A stretch of DNA of 21,220 bases from Bacteriovoracaceae bacterium. GTDB lineage: Bacteria; Bdellovibrionota; Bacteriovoracia; Bacteriovoracales; Bacteriovoracaceae. Shown in pieces: positions 6,681-14,140 of this stretch. The number at the start of each line of letters is the position of its first letter. Position 1 is the first letter of the stretch. Made by a program: the position numbers and the translations under genes. Location: contig JAGSHJ010000006.1 in NCBI GenBank assembly GCA_023954595.1, positions 1 through 21,220 on the forward strand, given 5' to 3'. Under the pieces are notes generated by a model that made no database searches, was not told the DNA's origin, and was given only the letters and a program-made list of their open reading frames with translations.

Positions 6681-7556
6681 ATGGCCAAGACTTTTGAGGC
6701 ACGTGTTTCTAAAAGAAAAAGAGAAAAAAAAGATATTGCTTCTCATTTAGATCAAAGCATCTTTGAGATGAATGATGAAAAACTTCTACAAGGCGCTCGT
6801 CTAGACGATATCGCTTTGGCAAAAATAGAAGTTAGAAAGCAGGTAAGAACTAAGTTTAATGACGATTCCATTGCGGAGTTGGCAACAAACATTAAAGAAA
6901 ATGGCCTTATTCAACCGTTGGTTGTTCACAGAGAAGGCTCAAAGTACGTTTTGATTTGTGGGGAGAGACGCTTTAGAGCTATGTCCACAATTGAAGATAT
7001 GAAGATGGCTCCTTGTTTTATTTTGGAAGATAAAACGGACGAAGAATTGATGGCGATCCAGTTTTCCGAAAACTCCGCTAGAGAGCAACTTCATTATATC
7101 GACCAGGCCGACTCGATCCATGGTTATAAAAAATTGACGGGTGCATCTGAGAGAAAAATCCAAGCGGCCCTTGGAATTTCTAAATCCGAAGTTCACAGAT
7201 GCCTAACTATAGCCAAGCTTCCTAAAGCAATTAAAGAGGCAGCTAAAACTCACAATACTGAAAAGTACGTGTTGATCGAGTGGGGCGCTCTTGAGCGTGG
7301 AAATGTTCGTAACGAAATTAAAAAGAAAATTTTGGAAGGAACAATCACTAAAAGACTTCAGCTAAAACGCGCTATCAATGCCGCAGGCGGCGTAGTTAAA
7401 GCTGGTCAGAAAAGTGCGACCACAAAAAAGAAAACGACCAGAAAGAAAACGACTGCTAAGACTTCCGATCTTCTTAAGCTAATGAAGGCCAAGAAGATGG
7501 ACAAAAAGACTCAGGCGGCGTTGAAAGAGTTGCTTGCAGAGGCGACTGGAAACTAA
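6681..7556 (+). CDS. ParB/Spo0J-like DNA-binding protein with a lysine-rich tail
   Basis: A 291-residue ParB-family protein; AAAGGAG lies about 8 nt before the ATG. The N-terminal part (1-50) is highly charged. The ParB/sulfiredoxin-like nucleotide domain spans about 50-140: VRTKFNDDSIAELATNIK, ENGLIQPLVV (73-82), the arginine patch GERRFRA (94-100) and ENSAREQL (130-137, the ENxxR motif), all typical of CTP-binding ParB. A helix-turn-helix follows at about 156-178 (SERKIQAALGISKSEVHRCL). The end differs from a classical ParB: residues 244-260 form a Lys/Thr/Arg tract (KSATTKKKTTRKKTTAK) like histone H1-type tails, followed by a short amphipathic helix (263-288) that may serve as a dimerisation element. 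Partner of the ParA at 5881. The binding site is unknown; a 16-bp palindrome just after the gene is one candidate. Confidence 0.82.
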   Translation: MAKTFEARVSKRKREKKDIASHLDQSIFEMNDEKLLQGARLDDIALAKIEVRKQVRTKFNDDSIAELATNIKENGLIQPLVVHREGSKYVLICGERRFRAMSTIEDMKMAPCFILEDKTDEELMAIQFSENSAREQLHYIDQADSIHGYKKLTGASERKIQAALGISKSEVHRCLTIAKLPKAIKEAAKTHNTEKYVLIEWGALERGNVRNEIKKKILEGTITKRLQLKRAINAAGGVVKAGQKSATTKKKTTRKKTTAKTSDLLKLMKAKKMDKKTQAALKELLAEATGN

Positions 7557-7587
7557 ATTTCCCCCTGTAATACCGGAGCTTTGTCCA

Positions 7588-7603
7588 ATACAATGGATTG
7601 TAT
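7588..7603. repeat. 16-bp perfect inverted repeat ATACAAT-GG-ATTGTAT
   Basis: Two perfect 7-bp arms separated by GG lie 31 bp after the parB-like stop codon and overlap the possible start codons of the hydrolase (7593 and 7602). It could be an operator, a ParB-family binding site, or an RNA hairpin masking the start codon. It does not match the classical parS consensus TGTTTCACGTGAAACA. Confidence 0.5.
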
Positions 7604-8342
7604 GAGCAGAGTATCCGGTCTTACAAATTATAGTACTGTAAATCCAAATCATTCAGATGGTTTGAGAAAAGCAAAACCTGAAGCTAAAAAGAGCTCACCT
7701 GACTACGAAGTCTCACTATCAAAAAATACTAAAAATTTAGAGAAGAACCTCAAAGATGCCTCGGAGTCAAAGTCCTATGACGTTGATCCGGCAGCTCTAG
7801 CACAAAAGATTCACGCCAAAAAATTTGGAAAGCTTGAAAAGCCGGGAATCTTTTTTGTAAGTGGCTTTGATTGGTTTGGCGCAAGTTCTGTTAAAGGAAA
7901 CTATGACGGAATTCGCGACATGGCAGAAGCTGTTGAAGGAGCAAGACACTACGCTTGGGACCAACAAGAAGAAATTCTTGGTGAGATTAAAAAGCGAAAT
8001 CCTGACCAGCCAATAATTCTTGTTGGGCACTCCTTTGGAGGCGATGCTGTTGTTGAAATTGCCCAGCAGTTAAACACAATAGAGAATGGATTCAGAAGTG
8101 TTGATCTTATGGTGACTTTGGACTCTGTAGGATTGGACAATGACATTGTCCCTCAGAACGTTAAACAGAATTTAAATTTTCTAGCTCAAGGAAATCGCTT
8201 CATAAATGATGGGCCAAACATTGCGGCCAACTATGAAAGAAGTGATGTCACAAACTTTCTTCGTCACGAGGAGCACGCAGAACTCGATGATGCCACAGAT
8301 ATCCAAATAGAGATTTTAGAAGCTATTCAAAAAATTGTATAA
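7593..8342 (+). CDS. Alpha/beta-hydrolase (lipase/esterase-like), substrate unknown
   Basis: About 249 residues from ATG 7593. The start is uncertain: GGAG at 7575-7578 is 14 nt from this ATG but only 2 nt from an in-frame TTG at 7581, and ATG 7602 is also possible. There is no signal peptide, so the protein is probably cytoplasmic. After a polar N-terminus of about 80 residues comes the hydrolase core: the first strand GIFFVSGFDWFG, the nucleophile elbow ILVGHSFGGDAVVEIA with the likely catalytic Ser147, the likely acid in VTLDSVGLDND (Asp177) and likely histidines in RHEEHAELDD (225 or 228). The elbow GHSFGG is typical of lipases and esterases. It lies about 36 bp after the ParB-like gene on the same strand and could be co-transcribed with parAB, an odd pairing. 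A 16-bp dyad at its start may uncouple it. Substrate cannot be told from sequence. Confidence 0.75.
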   Translation: MDCMSRVSGLTNYSTVNPNHSDGLRKAKPEAKKSSPDYEVSLSKNTKNLEKNLKDASESKSYDVDPAALAQKIHAKKFGKLEKPGIFFVSGFDWFGASSVKGNYDGIRDMAEAVEGARHYAWDQQEEILGEIKKRNPDQPIILVGHSFGGDAVVEIAQQLNTIENGFRSVDLMVTLDSVGLDNDIVPQNVKQNLNFLAQGNRFINDGPNIAANYERSDVTNFLRHEEHAELDDATDIQIEILEAIQKIV

Positions 8343-8385
8343 ACTAGGGCCTTTTACTCCGTAATTGGCGCGTCGTTTGCCCTTA

Positions 8386-8391
8386 TATAAG
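8386..8391 (+). promoter_or_regulatory. Weak -10 candidate (TATAAG) before the exported protein gene
   Basis: TATAAG lies about 49 bp before ATG 8440. The best -35 partner, TTGGCG at 8365-8370, is spaced only 15 nt away, so this is a weak call. Confidence 0.25.
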
Positions 8392-8439
8392 CATAGAGAG
8401 AGAAATTAGATAGTAATTTCAATGATTTATGAGGGAAAG

Positions 8440-9315
8440 ATGCAAAGAAATTGTTCAAAAATTAGACAGTCACTAAAAGTTTTACAAAGCATAAGCGCTT
8501 TAGGGCTTCTATTTTCCTTTGCAGCTGAGGCCAGAGTTGGCCGTGCACCAGCAAACTTCGTTCCAGATGACGATAAAATTGTTGTTCCAATGGTTATCGA
8601 GAGAAACCTTATGGAAGACTTTCATGAAAAACATTCTCATAAGTTCAAAAACGCTAAGCAGAAGATTCAGAAGTGGGTGGCACAGGAAGAATATGCCGAG
8701 GCCTATGGTTTTGAAAATAACGGAGTAGTGGATCTACCTACCGCAGAAGAGAAGCAAAAATTCTTTGAGAAGAACTATCTTCGATTTGTAACAAAGGATG
8801 TGGAAAAAAGTGCCAACAGAAACGCCAAGCAAACTGTTGAGCAATGGTATTCTGAGTGGAACGCGGATGATGAGCTTGCTTCGATTGAGGCACAAGAAGC
8901 ACATGAGTCATTTATCATCAAGGCCAAGAAGAAAAGAGGACAAAAGGTTCGTGCTATTGAGAAAGAGGTGAAGGTAGGTAAGAGTAAAATTCATCTGGAT
9001 ATCCAACCAAGAGTAGAGGTTGGGATGGTTAAAATTCGTTTTAGAAGCCCTTTCCTCAAAGCTAGAGCTTGGGTAGGGATTAATGGAAACCAAGAGCTTC
9101 AACTAGAGAGACGTTTCAAGTCAACTCAAACCAATGCAGAAGTAAACTATTTTATTGAGCAAAAGAGAGTTCTTGCCTCTGTGGACCAAAGAATTACAAA
9201 CAATTTAAGCCTAAGATTGACTCACGATAAGATCGACGCCGATGGAGTTAACGCCCTTGAAGGAAAATCTTTTGAAAATAATGTACTTCAATTGAGATTT
9301 GGTATGGGATTTTAA
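8440..9315 (+). CDS. Exported protein, possible small outer-membrane beta-barrel at the C-terminus
   Basis: I take ATG 8440 as the start because GAGGGAAAG precedes it directly, while ATG 8422 has no ribosome site. The product has 291 residues. It begins with a standard signal peptide (QSISALGLLFSFAAEA) with likely cleavage after AEA. The middle, about residues 50-180, is charged, rich in Lys, Glu and Gln and probably helical. From about residue 185 the sequence changes to alternating hydrophobic and polar strands (KIHLDIQPRVEVGMVKIRF, KARAWVGINGNQELQLERRF) and ends with VLQLRFGMGF. A terminal Phe on an amphipathic strand is the usual signal for outer-membrane barrel insertion. About six strands can be drawn, few for a barrel, so it might be an oligomeric or periplasmic beta protein. 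Family not recognised. Confidence 0.7.
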   Translation: MQRNCSKIRQSLKVLQSISALGLLFSFAAEARVGRAPANFVPDDDKIVVPMVIERNLMEDFHEKHSHKFKNAKQKIQKWVAQEEYAEAYGFENNGVVDLPTAEEKQKFFEKNYLRFVTKDVEKSANRNAKQTVEQWYSEWNADDELASIEAQEAHESFIIKAKKKRGQKVRAIEKEVKVGKSKIHLDIQPRVEVGMVKIRFRSPFLKARAWVGINGNQELQLERRFKSTQTNAEVNYFIEQKRVLASVDQRITNNLSLRLTHDKIDADGVNALEGKSFENNVLQLRFGMGF

Positions 9316-9346
9316 TAATTCTGGTGTTAATTTTTTCTAAAATTCT

Positions 9347-9352
9347 TATAAT
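9347..9352 (+). promoter_or_regulatory. Perfect -10 hexamer TATAAT, candidate gdh promoter
   Basis: A perfect TATAAT lies 27 bp before the gdh start in the 64-bp gap, predicting a leader of about 20 nt. The -35 region at 17 nt (GTGTTA) is poor, so an activator may be needed, or the A/T-rich context helps. Confidence 0.45.
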
Positions 9353-9379
9353 GGTAAAAAACTAAAAAACGGAGAGTTT

Positions 9380-10639
9380 ATGGCGTTATATCACAGCCCC
9401 CTCTACAAGGATGCGTTAGCTCAGCTAGAAGAAGCTGCAAGTGTTATGAAAGCGGATCCAAACATTATCGACAGACTTAAAAAGCCTAAAAGAGCTATTC
9501 AAGTTTCTGTTCCAATTCGTTTGGATGACGGAACTGTAAAGACTTTTGAAGGTTATAGAGTTCAGCACAACCTTACTTTAGGACCTGGTAAGGGTGGAAT
9601 TCGCTACCATCCAGATGTGGATCTTTCTGAGACTACTGCTCTTGCAATGCTTATGACTTTTAAGTGTGCTTTGGTTGGTTTGCCACTTGGTGGCGCTAAA
9701 GGTGGGGTTAAAGTAAATCCTAATGAACTTTCTCGTCAGGAACTTCAAGGCCTTACAAGAAGATTTGCTCTAGAAATTGGACCATTTGTAGGTCCAGATA
9801 AAGATATTCCAGCTCCAGATATCGGAACTGACAGACAGACTATGGCATGGTTCATGGACACGTACTCTCAGATTCACGGTTATGCGAGTCATGGTGTTGT
9901 TACAGGTAAGCCTATTTCAGTTGGTGGATCTCTAGGAAGAGAAGAAGCAACTGGTAGAGGTGTTGCATACTGTATCAACTTTGCTTATGACAGAATGGAT
10001 AAAACTATCGACAACAATACTACTATTGCTATTCACGGCTTTGGTAAAGTTGGTATGCCTGCTGCAGTTGATCTTGCGGAGCAGGGTGCAAAGATTGTTG
10101 CAGTAAGTGATGTTTCAGGCGCAGTATATGATCCAGATGGTCTTGATGTTCTTAAACTAATCAATTGGGTTAAGGGGAGAAAGCTACTTAAGGATTACCA
10201 TGGTGTTGAGCATATCACTAACGACGAGCTTCTTGAGCTTGACGTGGATGTTTTGATTCCAGCTGCAATTGACGGTGTAATCACTAAGAAAAACATGAAA
10301 AATATTAAGGCAAGACTAGTTGCCGAAGGTGCAAACGGACCTCTTACAAAAGAAGCTGTTGAGTATCTTTCAGAGAAAGACGTATTCATTATTCCAGACA
10401 TTCTTTGTAATGCTGGTGGTGTTATCGTTTCTTACTTTGAGTGGGTTCAAGGTCTTGCACACTTTTTCTGGGACATCGATCAAATCAACAAAACTCTTCA
10501 CAATATCTTGAAGAATGCTTTTGCTGAAGTTGTGAAAAAGTCTGTTCACTACAAAGTGGATATGAAAAAAGCGGCAATGATCGCTGCCTTGGCAAAACTT
10601 GAAGCTGCTATGAAGCTTAGAGGATTGTTCCCAGGCTAG
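9380..10639 (+). CDS. gdhA: Glutamate dehydrogenase (hexameric type, about 420 residues)
   Basis: A 419-residue cytoplasmic enzyme interconverting glutamate with 2-oxoglutarate and ammonia. It matches the short hexameric GDH family: substrate-site motifs GPGKGGIRYHPDV (68-80, Lys71), MTFKCALVGLPLGGAKGGV (92-110, Lys95 and catalytic Lys107), PAPDIGT with the catalytic Asp (147), GGSLGREEATGRGV (182-195) and the Rossmann fingerprint IHGFGKVG (218-225) followed by VAVSDVSG (241-248). An Asp at the end of the second Rossmann strand suggests NAD use, but that cannot be fixed by eye. CGGAGAG precedes the ATG. In an amino-acid-fed predatory lifestyle the catabolic direction would feed the TCA cycle; this is inference. 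A hairpin with a T-run follows 22 bp after the stop codon. Confidence 0.95.
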   Translation: MALYHSPLYKDALAQLEEAASVMKADPNIIDRLKKPKRAIQVSVPIRLDDGTVKTFEGYRVQHNLTLGPGKGGIRYHPDVDLSETTALAMLMTFKCALVGLPLGGAKGGVKVNPNELSRQELQGLTRRFALEIGPFVGPDKDIPAPDIGTDRQTMAWFMDTYSQIHGYASHGVVTGKPISVGGSLGREEATGRGVAYCINFAYDRMDKTIDNNTTIAIHGFGKVGMPAAVDLAEQGAKIVAVSDVSGAVYDPDGLDVLKLINWVKGRKLLKDYHGVEHITNDELLELDVDVLIPAAIDGVITKKNMKNIKARLVAEGANGPLTKEAVEYLSEKDVFIIPDILCNAGGVIVSYFEWVQGLAHFFWDIDQINKTLHNILKNAFAEVVKKSVHYKVDMKKAAMIAALAKLEAAMKLRGLFPG

Positions 10640-10643
10640 AATT

Positions 10644-11147
10644 ATGTTTCTAAAATGTAACAAGGCATGCCTATTATGGGCATGCCTTTGTTTTAGCTCC
10701 CACGCCAAAATTATAAAAGACGATGTCTTCGTCAAAAAAGATAATTTCTATACATTAAAGCAAGCTTGTAAAAGTCTAACGAATAGAGAGTCCGCTCTTG
10801 TTGATGCTAAATCAATCTCAAAAATTGATTGCATGGGACAAGAAGTTAAGGCCATGGACTTTTGTAGAAAAGAATTCAGAGAAGATTCCTCGCTGGCAAG
10901 AGCGATTGTGACAGATGAAAAACTAAACTGTCAGATGGCCGCAAGAATCAATTTGAGTTACTTGTGTCAGGGAATGAGTGATAAACTCTGCAAGGATAAA
11001 ACAATTGGTTGTCAGCATTTTAAAGAGGATTTCGCTCATAATTTGAGAATCGCTCACTCTGCTGTGACCATCGACGAGCAGGGAAGACGACTCTCTTGTT
11101 ATTTTACAGCGACTCCAGTTCAAAGTGCTTATGAGTTATCACTCTAA
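10644..11147 (+). CDS. Small exported Cys-rich protein of unknown function
   Basis: A 167-residue protein whose start lies 4 nt after the gdhA stop; only a weak AGG is upstream. The N-terminus MFLKCNKACLLWACLCFSSHA looks like a signal peptide with cleavage after SHA (residue 21). The mature part has eight cysteines (42, 63, 74, 96, 108, 116, 123, 152), an even number that fits four disulfide bonds in the periplasm. No family motif is recognised. The codons for residues 7-17 also form the gdhA terminator hairpin, so most transcription from gdhA should stop here and expression may be low or need read-through. It ends 4 bp inside the convergent pfkA gene. Confidence 0.65.
   Translation: MFLKCNKACLLWACLCFSSHAKIIKDDVFVKKDNFYTLKQACKSLTNRESALVDAKSISKIDCMGQEVKAMDFCRKEFREDSSLARAIVTDEKLNCQMAARINLSYLCQGMSDKLCKDKTIGCQHFKEDFAHNLRIAHSAVTIDEQGRRLSCYFTATPVQSAYELSL
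10662..10694 (+). terminator. Intrinsic terminator of gdhA, embedded in the next gene
   Basis: Perfect 10-bp stem AAGGCATGCC / GGCATGCCTT (10662-10671 and 10679-10688) with a 7-nt loop, followed by TTTGTTTT. It has the normal form and position for a terminator after gdhA, yet it lies inside the codons of the signal peptide of the gene starting at 10644. Confidence 0.7.
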
Positions 11148-12130
11148 ATAGATAGAGTCTCAGATACACCTAGGTAGTTGATCATTGCATGATCACTTTT
11201 TTGCATACACTGATCTAGAGGCACAACCGCCACACTATTTTCTCGAACTACAACCGCATGACATTCAAGATTTGAAATCAAAGCTGAGACAGCTTCTTTT
11301 CCCATTACAGAGGCAAAGAATCTATCGTTTGGTGTTGGGCTTCCACCTCTTTGGATATGGCCTAAAACGCAAACTTTGCTGCTGATATCGTGCTTTTGTT
11401 CCAAGACTTTGGCTATGTTGTAGCTTCGTCCCGGGCTTTCACCTTCTGCAACAATAATGATTGATGAATTTTTACCTCTTCTGATCCCACGTCTGACATC
11501 ACTAGAGAGTTTTTCGTAGTTCACTTCTTCATCAGAGTTTAAAAGGATGTTCTCTGCACCAGAACAAATTCCAACCTTCAGGGCAATAGAGGAGGATCTG
11601 GCTCCCATTACTTCAATTAGAAAAGTTCTATCACTTGATTGGGCGGTATCTCGAATCTTATCAACTGCCTCCATAGCTGTTTGTACTGCTGTATCAAAAC
11701 CTATGGTGTAGTCAGTTCCTGAAATATCATTATCAATTGTGCCTGGAATTCCAATTACGGATATTCCAAACTCGTCGTGAAGTGCTTTCGCGCCTTTGAA
11801 TGAGCCATCTCCACCGATCACTACAAGAGCGTCAATGTCTCTGTCTTCCAAAATTTGCGCGGCCTTTGCTCGAAACTCTTTTTCTTTAAATTCAGGACAT
11901 CTTGAAGTGTAGAGAACCGTACCACCGTGATGGATGATATTACCTACTGAGGATGCGTTCATCTCCTCCATGTCGTTATTTAGAAGTCCTTGATAGCCTC
12001 GCTTTATGCCGTAAACTTTAAGTCTCTCGCCAATGGCGGCTCTTACTACTGATCTAATAACACAGTTCATCCCAGGGCTGTCTCCGCCGCTGGTCATTAC
12101 TGCAATGGATCGAATCATTTTCTCGCTCAT
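11144..12130 (-). CDS. pfkA: ATP-dependent 6-phosphofructokinase
   Basis: A 328-residue glycolytic enzyme phosphorylating fructose 6-phosphate to fructose 1,6-bisphosphate. Motifs: TSGGDSPGMN (13-22), GGTVLYTSRCPEF (69-81), GGDGSFKGA (106-114; Gly109 indicates ATP rather than PPi as donor), PGTIDNDI (129-136) with the catalytic Asp133, SSDR (165-168), and LGHIQRGGSPTPNDR (256-270) carrying His258 and Arg261. The conserved MGR motif reads MGAR (175-178): the Arg equivalent to E. coli Arg171 is Ala177, with an Arg one position later. The length is normal for bacterial PfkA. AGGAAC lies about 7 nt before the start codon. It follows gpmI by 8 bp and is the last gene of the unit beginning at rplU. 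Confidence 0.93.
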   Translation of the reverse strand: MSEKMIRSIAVMTSGGDSPGMNCVIRSVVRAAIGERLKVYGIKRGYQGLLNNDMEEMNASSVGNIIHHGGTVLYTSRCPEFKEKEFRAKAAQILEDRDIDALVVIGGDGSFKGAKALHDEFGISVIGIPGTIDNDISGTDYTIGFDTAVQTAMEAVDKIRDTAQSSDRTFLIEVMGARSSSIALKVGICSGAENILLNSDEEVNYEKLSSDVRRGIRRGKNSSIIIVAEGESPGRSYNIAKVLEQKHDISSKVCVLGHIQRGGSPTPNDRFFASVMGKEAVSALISNLECHAVVVRENSVAVVPLDQCMQKSDHAMINYLGVSETLSI

Positions 12131-12138
12131 ACAAGTTC

Positions 12139-13671
12139 CTATTGAAAAATTGAGTGACCTTCAAACTCTTTTGGCGCCTCTATTCCTAAGATGTGTAGAA
12201 TCGTAGGGGAGATGTCTTTAAGCGCGTTGTCTTTGGAGTTTAGCTCAAGGGTTTTACCTTTTAAAGACTTATGAACAACTGCAAATGGGGCCTTAGCACT
12301 GGAGTGTGCTGTATGAGGGCTATTGTCTTTGTATTCCATCTCATCAGCATTACCGTGATCGGCAGTAAGAAGCATTGTCACATCATTTTCTTCACATGAT
12401 TTTATAAGTCTTCCAAGACACTCATCGACAACTTCCACGGCCTTTTTTGTCGCTTCAAAGTTTCCGGTGTGTCCTACCATATCTGGATTTGCAAAATTCA
12501 CCACGTAGAGAGAGTAGCTGTGGTCTTTAAGTTTATCATTGAGTTTGGCACACACTTCAGGAGCACTCATCTCTGGCTTTAAATCATAAGTGGCCACATC
12601 TCTAGGAGATTCCACAAGAATGCGATCCTCTCCTTCAAAAGGCTTTTCAGCTCCACCGTTGAAGAAGTAAGTCACGTGAGCGTATTTTTCTGTCTCAGCG
12701 ATTTTGAGCTGCTTTAACCCTTTCTGGGAGAGAAACTCACTTATAGTCTGTTTGATGTTCTCTCGTGTGAATAGCACTGGAACATCTGGCATTTCTTCTT
12801 CGATATAAGGGGACATACATAAAAAGTACTTAGGCCTTACATCATTTTTAAAGTGGGTGAACTTTGGATCAGTGAAGGCCAAGCTCATTTGTCTGGCGCG
12901 ATCTGGACGAAAGTTTATAAAGAACATGCAGTCTTCACTCTTAATTGCGCCTTCTTCTAGTAGTAGAACGTGCTCAATATGCTCGTCATAAACTTCTTGG
13001 GCGTAATTGTCTTTTAGGTATTCAAGGGCAGAGGTATCTCGTGCTGCATCTTTACCTGTCATTGCGTCATAAGACTTTTTAATCTTTTCCCAACGACGAT
13101 CTCGGTCCATACCAATAGCTCTGCCACCGATGGAGGCGAACTTAAAGCCACCATGATCTTCTATTTCTTGGATGTAGTTCACACCAGTGGTCTTAGAAGT
13201 ATCACGGCCGTCTGTGAAGGCATGTAAATAGATTTGTATATCATCATCAATGCTGTCGATGATGCTCTTTAAATGCTTAATGTGAGCGTGTACACCACCA
13301 TCAGATAATAGGCCTAAAAGATGAATTCTCTTAGTGCCATTTTTGGCGCAATTAATAAGTTCAATGAACTTTGGCATATCTTTAAGCGTGTTCTTCTCAA
13401 TTGCTTCATTGATACGCACAAGATCTTGTCTGACTGGACGGCCGGCACCAATGTTCATATGTCCAACCTCTGAATTTCCAGCAACACCTTTTGGCAGTCC
13501 AACGGCCTCACCACCAGGCTCAATTTCAGTATTTGGATATTCTTTTCTGATCAGATCGAGATTTGGAGTGTTGGCCGCTTTTACAGCGTTAAGAGATGAT
13601 TGTTCGTTTATGCCCAGTCCGTCGGCAATAACTAGTAAAACTCTCTTGGAGAGTCCTTTTAGTCCTTCCAT
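12139..13671 (-). CDS. gpmI: 2,3-bisphosphoglycerate-independent phosphoglycerate mutase
   Basis: A 510-residue Mn-dependent enzyme of the alkaline phosphatase superfamily interconverting 3- and 2-phosphoglycerate. Motifs: LLVIADGLGIN with the metal ligand Asp17, AGNSEVGHMNIGAGR with the nucleophile Ser67, HAFTDGRDTS near 150, FRPDRARQ, and the second metal site LLTADHGNADEM followed by HTAHSSAKAPF. Length and motif order match the family. AGGAGC lies 7 nt before the ATG. It sits between rlmH (10 bp upstream) and pfkA (8 bp downstream), so glycolysis genes form the tail of a ribosome-biogenesis unit. Confidence 0.95.
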   Translation of the reverse strand: MEGLKGLSKRVLLVIADGLGINEQSSLNAVKAANTPNLDLIRKEYPNTEIEPGGEAVGLPKGVAGNSEVGHMNIGAGRPVRQDLVRINEAIEKNTLKDMPKFIELINCAKNGTKRIHLLGLLSDGGVHAHIKHLKSIIDSIDDDIQIYLHAFTDGRDTSKTTGVNYIQEIEDHGGFKFASIGGRAIGMDRDRRWEKIKKSYDAMTGKDAARDTSALEYLKDNYAQEVYDEHIEHVLLLEEGAIKSEDCMFFINFRPDRARQMSLAFTDPKFTHFKNDVRPKYFLCMSPYIEEEMPDVPVLFTRENIKQTISEFLSQKGLKQLKIAETEKYAHVTYFFNGGAEKPFEGEDRILVESPRDVATYDLKPEMSAPEVCAKLNDKLKDHSYSLYVVNFANPDMVGHTGNFEATKKAVEVVDECLGRLIKSCEENDVTMLLTADHGNADEMEYKDNSPHTAHSSAKAPFAVVHKSLKGKTLELNSKDNALKDISPTILHILGIEAPKEFEGHSIFQ

Positions 13672-13681
13672 AAAAATGCTC

Positions 13682-14140
13682 CTAATTATGATAAGGGTGA
13701 TTTTCTTTAATAGTTATAGCGCGATAAACCTGTTCAATGAACAATAGTCTGGCCAGTTTGTGTGGAAATGTAAGCTTTGATAAAGAGATTCTCTCTTGTG
13801 ATGCGTCTAAAACTGATTGATCGAAGCCTTCGGCGCCTGCGATTATGAAAATAAGCTGTTGAGAGAGTTCCAAGTTGCCAAAAAGCCACTTTGAGAATTT
13901 TACGCTCTCACGCTCTTGTCCAAACTCTGTCAAAGCAATCACGCGAGCTGTGGAGGTTTTGGAGATGTCTTGAATTTTTTTGAGTATGAGCTTTCCTTCA
14001 CTGGCCTTATCTTCGGCATTGGCCTTCAGCTCATGAATTTGGAAATCGATGCTTTTAATTCGTTGAAGGAAGTCTTTCTCTAAACTTTCAATGTTTCGAT
14101 CTTTGAGCTTTCCTACAACGATTAAATGGAGTTTCTTCAC
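13682..14140 (-). CDS. rlmH: 23S rRNA (pseudouridine-1915 N3)-methyltransferase RlmH
   Basis: A 152-residue SPOUT-class methyltransferase that modifies pseudouridine 1915 in helix 69 of 23S rRNA, acting on assembled 70S ribosomes. The N-terminus KLHLIVVGKLKD and the C-terminal knot (FIIAGAEGFD, then SLSKLTFPHKLARLLFIEQ, then VYRAITIKENHPYHN) are diagnostic. The start is GTG at 14140, sharing one base with the stop of rsfS (TAGTG). There is no ribosome site of its own, so translation is probably coupled to rsfS. Confidence 0.95.
   Translation of the reverse strand: MKKLHLIVVGKLKDRNIESLEKDFLQRIKSIDFQIHELKANAEDKASEGKLILKKIQDISKTSTARVIALTEFGQERESVKFSKWLFGNLELSQQLIFIIAGAEGFDQSVLDASQERISLSKLTFPHKLARLLFIEQVYRAITIKENHPYHN

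Noticed and set aside
6696..6710. CACGTG core in the start of the parB-like gene as a parS site
   Set aside because: Only the central CACGTG matches; the outer arms of TGTTTCACGTGAAACA are absent. Similar CACGTG cores within nadA (near 5490) and gpmI (near 12675) also lack the arms.
10664..10686. Two copies of GGCATGCC as a mobile-element or repeat signature
   Set aside because: They are the two arms of a hairpin with a T-run after gdhA; a terminator explains them better.
10370..10735. 121-codon open frame on the minus strand across the gdhA end
   Set aside because: It is antisense to strongly conserved gdhA codons, has no ribosome site and no recognisable domain; a shadow frame.
11141..11158. 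ACTCTA/TAGAGT hairpin over the stops of the convergent genes as a bidirectional terminator
   Set aside because: The stem is only 6 bp, A/T-rich, and has no T-run on either strand.
13334..13747. 137-codon open frame on the plus strand inside gpmI and rlmH
   Set aside because: It is antisense to two conserved genes, and its composition follows from their codons.
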